Origin: Actinomycetes bacterium | GTDB taxonomy: Bacteria; Actinomycetota; Actinomycetes; Actinomycetales; Actinomycetaceae | Direction: 5' to 3' | NCBI GenBank assembly: GCA_023426345.1 | Contig: JAFAAX010000170.1 | Location: forward strand, 1 to 8,548 | Length of the DNA: 8,548 nt | Shown here: in pieces, positions 5,989-8,548 of the stretch | How positions within the stretch are numbered: the stretch's first letter is position 1 | Layout: each line of letters opens with the position of its first letter | The notes under the pieces: generated by a model | Database searches by the model: none | The model's input: the letters and a program-made list of their open reading frames with translations, nothing else | What the model was told of the DNA's origin: nothing | Program-made: the position numbers and the translations under genes

Positions 5989-6954
5989 ATGACGGACGAC
6001 ACGGCGGCCCACGACGCGGCCGGGCATGCGCGCAGGGGGCTGTTCCTCACGTTCGAGGGCGGCGACGGCTCCGGCAAGACCACCCAGATCGAGCGCGTCG
6101 GCCGGTGGTTCGAGGAGCACGGGCGCGAGGTCGTCCTCACCCACGAGCCCGGCGGCACCGCCCTGGGCACGGAGCTGCGGCGCCTCGTCCAACGCGGTCC
6201 CGAGGACGTCGATCCGCGCACGGAGGCGCTCCTGTACGCCGCCGACCGCGCCTACCACGTCGCGACCCTCGTGCGTCCCGCGCTGTCGGAGGGGAGAGTC
6301 GTCCTCTCGGACCGCTACATCGACTCCTCGGTGGCCTACCAGGGCGCGGCGCGCGAGCTGGGCACGGAGGAGATCCTCAGCCTGTCGGAGTGGGCGACGC
6401 AGGGATTACGGCCCGACCTCACGTTCCTCCTCGACCTGCCGCCCGAGGTCGGGGCGCGGCGCGGCTCGGATGATCCGGACCGCCTGGAACGCGAGCCGGG
6501 GGAGTTCCACGAGCGAGTGAGGCACGAGTACCTCCACCTGGCCGAGCAGGACCCCGAGCGGATCGTCGTCATCGATGCCGTCGGGACGCCCGATCAGGTC
6601 TTCTCCGAGATCCGCGGCGTCCTGGAGGAGCGGCTGCTCGGCCGCCGCGTCGATCTGGACGACGGGGTCGTGGCCGATCTGGAGGAGCGGCCCCCGTCGG
6701 CGCCCGCCCGGGGCGCCAGGCCGGGCCTGGATGCCCTGACCGGGCATACCGATGCCGACCGGCCCGCGGCGGACGGTCCGACGAGTGGCGGGGGCGCCCC
6801 GGTCGACGGGGCCCCGAAGAGGCGGGCGGCCCGCGTGCGGACCAGGGCGCCGCGGCCCGCCCCGGCGGTCTCCCCGGAGACGCTCGCCGACGGAGAGCCG
6901 CTCGAGTCCCAGGCGACCCTGTGGGGCGCGCCCGGGGAGGGCATGCTGCTGTGA
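5989..6954 (+). CDS. tmk: thymidylate kinase (dTMP kinase) with long C-terminal extension
   Basis: This enzyme phosphorylates dTMP to dTDP with ATP, the step before dTTP. The kinase core spans about residues 17-215. It has Walker A GGDGSGKT (24-31, K30), the dTMP-site motif HEPGGT, the DRY motif in DRYIDSSVAYQG, and a LID-type region around DDPDRLEREPGEFHERVR. Bacterial Tmk is usually about 205-215 residues, whereas this one has 321. The extra 105 or so residues are rich in Pro, Ala, Gly and Arg, look disordered, and have no recognisable enzyme domain. Near the end is QATLWG (308-313), which resembles a sliding-clamp binding motif. ATG 5989 is chosen for its Shine-Dalgarno GGGAGG at 8 nt. The gene lies 41 bp after topA, and its stop overlaps the holB start by 4 bp. 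The kinase call is certain; the role of the tail is unknown. Confidence 0.97.
   Translation: MTDDTAAHDAAGHARRGLFLTFEGGDGSGKTTQIERVGRWFEEHGREVVLTHEPGGTALGTELRRLVQRGPEDVDPRTEALLYAADRAYHVATLVRPALSEGRVVLSDRYIDSSVAYQGAARELGTEEILSLSEWATQGLRPDLTFLLDLPPEVGARRGSDDPDRLEREPGEFHERVRHEYLHLAEQDPERIVVIDAVGTPDQVFSEIRGVLEERLLGRRVDLDDGVVADLEERPPSAPARGARPGLDALTGHTDADRPAADGPTSGGGAPVDGAPKRRAARVRTRAPRPAPAVSPETLADGEPLESQATLWGAPGEGMLL
6936..6941 (+). promoter_or_regulatory. Shine-Dalgarno sequence of holB inside the tmk end
   Basis: GGAGGG lies 9 nt before GTG 6951, within the last codons of tmk. Together with the GTGA overlap it supports GTG 6951 as the holB start and suggests translational coupling. Confidence 0.65.
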
Positions 6955-8171
6955 GCGTCTGGGACGAGCTGGTGGGGCAGGAGGCCGTCGTTGGCGTCCT
7001 GCAGGAGGCCGCCCGGGCCGCCCGCCGGATCGTCGACGGCGCGGACGCGGGTATGGGCGCCGGCGCGGGCGCCGCATCCGAGCCTCCCGAGGGCGCCGAG
7101 CGCGCGATGACCCACTCCTGGCTGGTAACCGGGCCGCCGGGGTCCGGCCGGTCGGTGGCGGCGCTGGCTTTCGCGGCGGCGCTGCAGTGCACGGGACCCG
7201 TGCCCGGGTGCGGGCAGTGTCCGGGATGCCGGACGACGATGGCGCGGACCAACGCCGACGTCATGGTCGTCTCCACCGAGGCCAGCGTCATCCGCATCGA
7301 GGAGGCCCGCGACTTCGTCCAGCGCGCCCAGGTCGCGCCGTCGGCCGGACGATGGCGCGTGATGATCGTCGAGGACGCCGACCGCATGCCGGAGCGGACC
7401 TCGAATGTGCTGCTCAAGGCCATCGAGGAGCCGCCCGCCCGCACGGTCTGGCTGCTGTGTGCCCCCAGCCCCGAGGACATGATCACGACGATCCGCTCGC
7501 GGTGCCGCCACCTGGGCCTGCGGATCCCTTCGGCGCAGGCCGTCGCGGACCTGCTCGTCCGCCGCGACGGGGTCGATCCCGCGGTCGCACTGGAGGCGGC
7601 GCGCGCCGCCCAGTCCCACATCGGGCTGGCCCGGGCGCTCGCCCGCGATCCCGAGCTGCGCGAGCAGCGGCGCCGGATCGTGCGCGCCCCCGCCGGGGTG
7701 CGCAGCGTGGGGGAGGCCGTGCTGGCCGCCCAGGATCTCGTCGACATGGCGAAGTCCCAGGCAGAGGCCCGCACCGCGGAGCGCGACGAGCGCGAGCGCG
7801 CCGCCCTGCTCCGCCAGATGGGGATGGCGGACGGGGAGCGCCCGACGGCTCAGACCCGCAGCGCACTCCACCAGCTGGAGGAGGATCAGAAGCGACGGGC
7901 GAAACGGGCGATGGTCGATGCGCTGGACCGCGCGCTGCTGGACCTGTTGTCGCTCTATCGCGATGTGCTGCTCGTCCAGCTGGGGACGGGGCAGGACCTG
8001 GTCAACGACGACCTGTCGGACCTGGTCCACGACCTCGCCGCGGACTCCGCCCCGGCGCAGACCATGACCCGCGTCGAGGCCATCGAGCAGGCGCGGCGTC
8101 GGTTGGTCGCCAACGTCCAGCCGGTCCTGGCGATGGAGGCCATGACGATCGCGCTGCGCCCCCAGGTCTGA
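6951..8171 (+). CDS. holB: DNA polymerase III delta' subunit (clamp loader)
   Basis: A 406-residue delta' subunit of the clamp-loader complex, which opens and loads the beta sliding clamp on primed DNA. It starts MSVWDELVGQEAV, as is usual in Actinobacteria. The P-loop position reads GPPGSGRS (61-68), with R67 in place of the usual lysine, in keeping with a delta' that does not hydrolyse ATP. Four cysteines (C80, C87, C90, C93) form the zinc module of AAA+ clamp-loader proteins. VEDADRM and NVLLKAIEEPP follow, and SRC (183-185) supplies the arginine used in trans on the neighbouring ATPase subunit. The C-terminal half is helical and ends ALRPQV. A Gly/Ala-rich linker (about 28-50) sits between the first helices and the P-loop. 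GTG 6951 overlaps the tmk stop (GTGA) and has GGAGGG 9 nt upstream. An upstream in-frame GTG at 6921 is less likely. Identity is strong. Confidence 0.95.
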   Translation: MSVWDELVGQEAVVGVLQEAARAARRIVDGADAGMGAGAGAASEPPEGAERAMTHSWLVTGPPGSGRSVAALAFAAALQCTGPVPGCGQCPGCRTTMARTNADVMVVSTEASVIRIEEARDFVQRAQVAPSAGRWRVMIVEDADRMPERTSNVLLKAIEEPPARTVWLLCAPSPEDMITTIRSRCRHLGLRIPSAQAVADLLVRRDGVDPAVALEAARAAQSHIGLARALARDPELREQRRRIVRAPAGVRSVGEAVLAAQDLVDMAKSQAEARTAERDERERAALLRQMGMADGERPTAQTRSALHQLEEDQKRRAKRAMVDALDRALLDLLSLYRDVLLVQLGTGQDLVNDDLSDLVHDLAADSAPAQTMTRVEAIEQARRRLVANVQPVLAMEAMTIALRPQV

Positions 8172-8183
8172 CCCCTTCCCCGC

Positions 8184-8252
8184 GAGGTTCGCCCATCTGG
8201 GAGGTCGAGGTTCGCCCAAGTGGGACCGTGAGTTTCGCCCAACCTGCGGCCG
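8184..8252 (+). repeat. three tandem 23-bp repeats, core GAGGTTCGCCCA
   Basis: Copies start at 8184, 8207 and 8230, an exact 23-bp period. Copies 1 and 2 match at 17 of 23 positions; copy 3 keeps the 12-bp core with one change (GAGTTTCGCCCA). In copies 1 and 2 the core runs into the small dyad CCCA-NN-TGGG, which is broken in copy 3. The array begins 12 bp after the holB stop. Regular spacing suggests binding sites for a protein, or the end of a lost insertion sequence. IS21-family ends, for example, carry multiple short repeats bound by transposase. No transposase gene is in the window. Confidence 0.75.
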
Positions 8253-8263
8253 CCGCCGGACTA

Positions 8264-8364
8264 CACCAAATGGTCCGACCCGACCAGAAGGAGTCTTCCA
8301 CATCTTCGCAGGTCACAGCGATTCTCTCGACGCGCTCGTCCTCCCGACACCTGACCATTTGGTG
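8264..8364. repeat. 12-bp perfect inverted repeat spanning 101 bp
   Basis: CACCAAATGGTC (8264-8275) is the exact reverse complement of GACCATTTGGTG (8353-8364). The arms bound a segment of clearly lower GC than the neighbouring genes. Each arm also has internal ACCA/TGGT symmetry, so each could be a protein site on its own. A small mobile-element remnant or a paired operator would both fit. No target-site duplication is evident next to the arms. Confidence 0.6.
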
Positions 8365-8385
8365 CTGTTGGCCACGGTCAGACGC

Positions 8386-8403
8386 CCCGCACCCGTGTGC
8401 GGG
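8386..8403 (+). terminator. 7-bp GC-rich hairpin, possible terminator of the holB operon
   Basis: CCCGCAC (8386-8392) and GTGCGGG (8397-8403) form a perfect stem with the loop CCGT. No T-run follows, so it would be a U-less actinobacterial-type terminator at best. It lies about 215 bp after holB and upstream of the next gene's promoter, a sensible place for a transcript end. Confidence 0.35.
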
Positions 8404-8481
8404 CGTGCGGGCAAGCTCGCGAGCGGACGGGCGAGGAGGGCGAAGGAACGGGCCGGTTCGGCGGGCGAGGGCCGCCCTCGT

Positions 8482-8487
8482 TACCCT
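8482..8487 (+). promoter_or_regulatory. -10 box TACCCT, probable leaderless promoter of the last gene
   Basis: TACCCT fits TANNNT and ends exactly 6 nt before ATG 8494, the same spacing as at 1066 and at 900. The GAAGG just before the ATG is too close to serve as a normal Shine-Dalgarno sequence. Transcription probably starts at the ATG. Confidence 0.5.
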
Positions 8488-8493
8488 GAAGGC

Positions 8494-8548
8494 ATGACTG
8501 CGCGCCCCACGCCCTCCCCACGCCTCGACGCCCTCGACACCCCCGGCG
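8494..8548 (+). CDS. start of an unidentified gene, cut by the right edge
   Basis: Only 18 codons are visible, reading MTARPTPSPRLDALDTPG. The frame is open to the edge and most codons end in G or C (15 of 18), as in the real genes here, and a leaderless-type -10 box stands 6 nt before the ATG. The visible residues are Pro-rich with no signal peptide and no family motif, so no function can be given. It is separated from holB by the repeat-bearing gap and is probably its own transcription unit. Confidence 0.5.
   Translation, partial: MTARPTPSPRLDALDTPG

Larger units (their letters stand above)
8172..8493. other. 322-bp non-coding region after holB
   Basis: No gene is supported here. The stretch holds three 23-bp tandem repeats, a pocket of lower GC (70 of 120 bases, 58%, at 8261-8380) flanked by an inverted repeat, a GC-rich hairpin, the palindrome GCTCGCGAGC (8415-8424), and the promoter of the next gene. 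The open frames crossing it in both directions do not show the strong third-position GC bias of the real genes. Confidence 0.7.

Noticed and set aside
6921..6950. GTG 6921 as an alternative holB start
   Set aside because: It would add 10 unusual residues. GTG 6951 gives the typical VWDELVGQ start, a GTGA overlap and a Shine-Dalgarno sequence.
7131..7154. Arg in place of the P-loop Lys in holB as a broken gene
   Set aside because: Delta' subunits are not ATPases, and GPPGSGRS is usual for actinobacterial delta'. The zinc cysteines and SRC motif are intact.
8184..8252. CRISPR array
   Set aside because: Only three units, with adjacent copies and no unique spacers between them, and no cas genes.
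6594..8303. 569-codon minus-strand open frame opposite tmk and holB
   Set aside because: It overlaps two certain genes, has no domain, and continues through the repeat region without any change, as a chance frame would.
8172..8493. tRNA gene after holB
   Set aside because: I looked for a T-loop GGTTCGA-type motif with matching acceptor arms. The GGTTCGCC segments recur at 23-bp spacing and lack a cloverleaf context.
8270..8497. 75-codon plus-strand open frame ending in an ATGA overlap with the last gene
   Set aside because: About 27% of its codons end in A or T, unlike the strong G/C third positions of the real genes, and there is no motif. The overlap with the next ATG looks accidental.

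Overview
The window comes from a high-GC actinobacterium. A counted sample inside tmk (6061-6120) is 72% GC. The proteins have actinobacterial traits: a TopA without zinc ribbons but with C-terminal GRYGPY repeats and a Lys/Arg tail, a DUF7059-type methyltransferase, and a delta' subunit with GPPGSGRS at its P-loop position. The methyltransferase-topA-tmk-holB order is familiar from this phylum. An Actinomyces-like (Actinomycetaceae) source is my best guess, but the sequence alone does not prove it.

Layout. Bases 1-900 hold two minus-strand genes: the start of an S58/DmpA-type (P1 family) peptidase, cut by the left edge, and a small XRE-type regulator of the ClgR/PopR kind. From 1066 on, everything is on the plus strand: a two-domain SAM-dependent methyltransferase with an NPPF motif, then after a 232-bp gap topA (DNA topoisomerase I), tmk (thymidylate kinase with a disordered C-terminal extension of about 105 residues) and holB (DNA polymerase III delta'). 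tmk and holB overlap by 4 bp (GTGA). A 322-bp non-coding stretch follows. It holds three tandem 23-bp repeats and an inverted repeat in a pocket of lower GC. A new plus-strand gene starts at 8494 and is cut by the right edge.

How the genes fit together. topA, tmk and holB all serve chromosome replication: supercoil relaxation, dTTP supply and clamp loading. They look like one transcription unit driven from the leader upstream of topA, and holB is probably translationally coupled to tmk. The regulator and the methyltransferase are transcribed divergently from a 165-bp control region.

Most of the window is conserved core genome and I see no complete new system. The points most worth a second look are: (1) a QATLWG motif, resembling a sliding-clamp binding site, at the C-terminus of thymidylate kinase; (2) an ssrA-like LAA end on the ClgR/PopR-type regulator; (3) three gene starts with a TANNNT -10 box exactly 6 nt before ATG, which suggests leaderless transcripts; (4) the phased 23-bp repeats and inverted repeat after holB.
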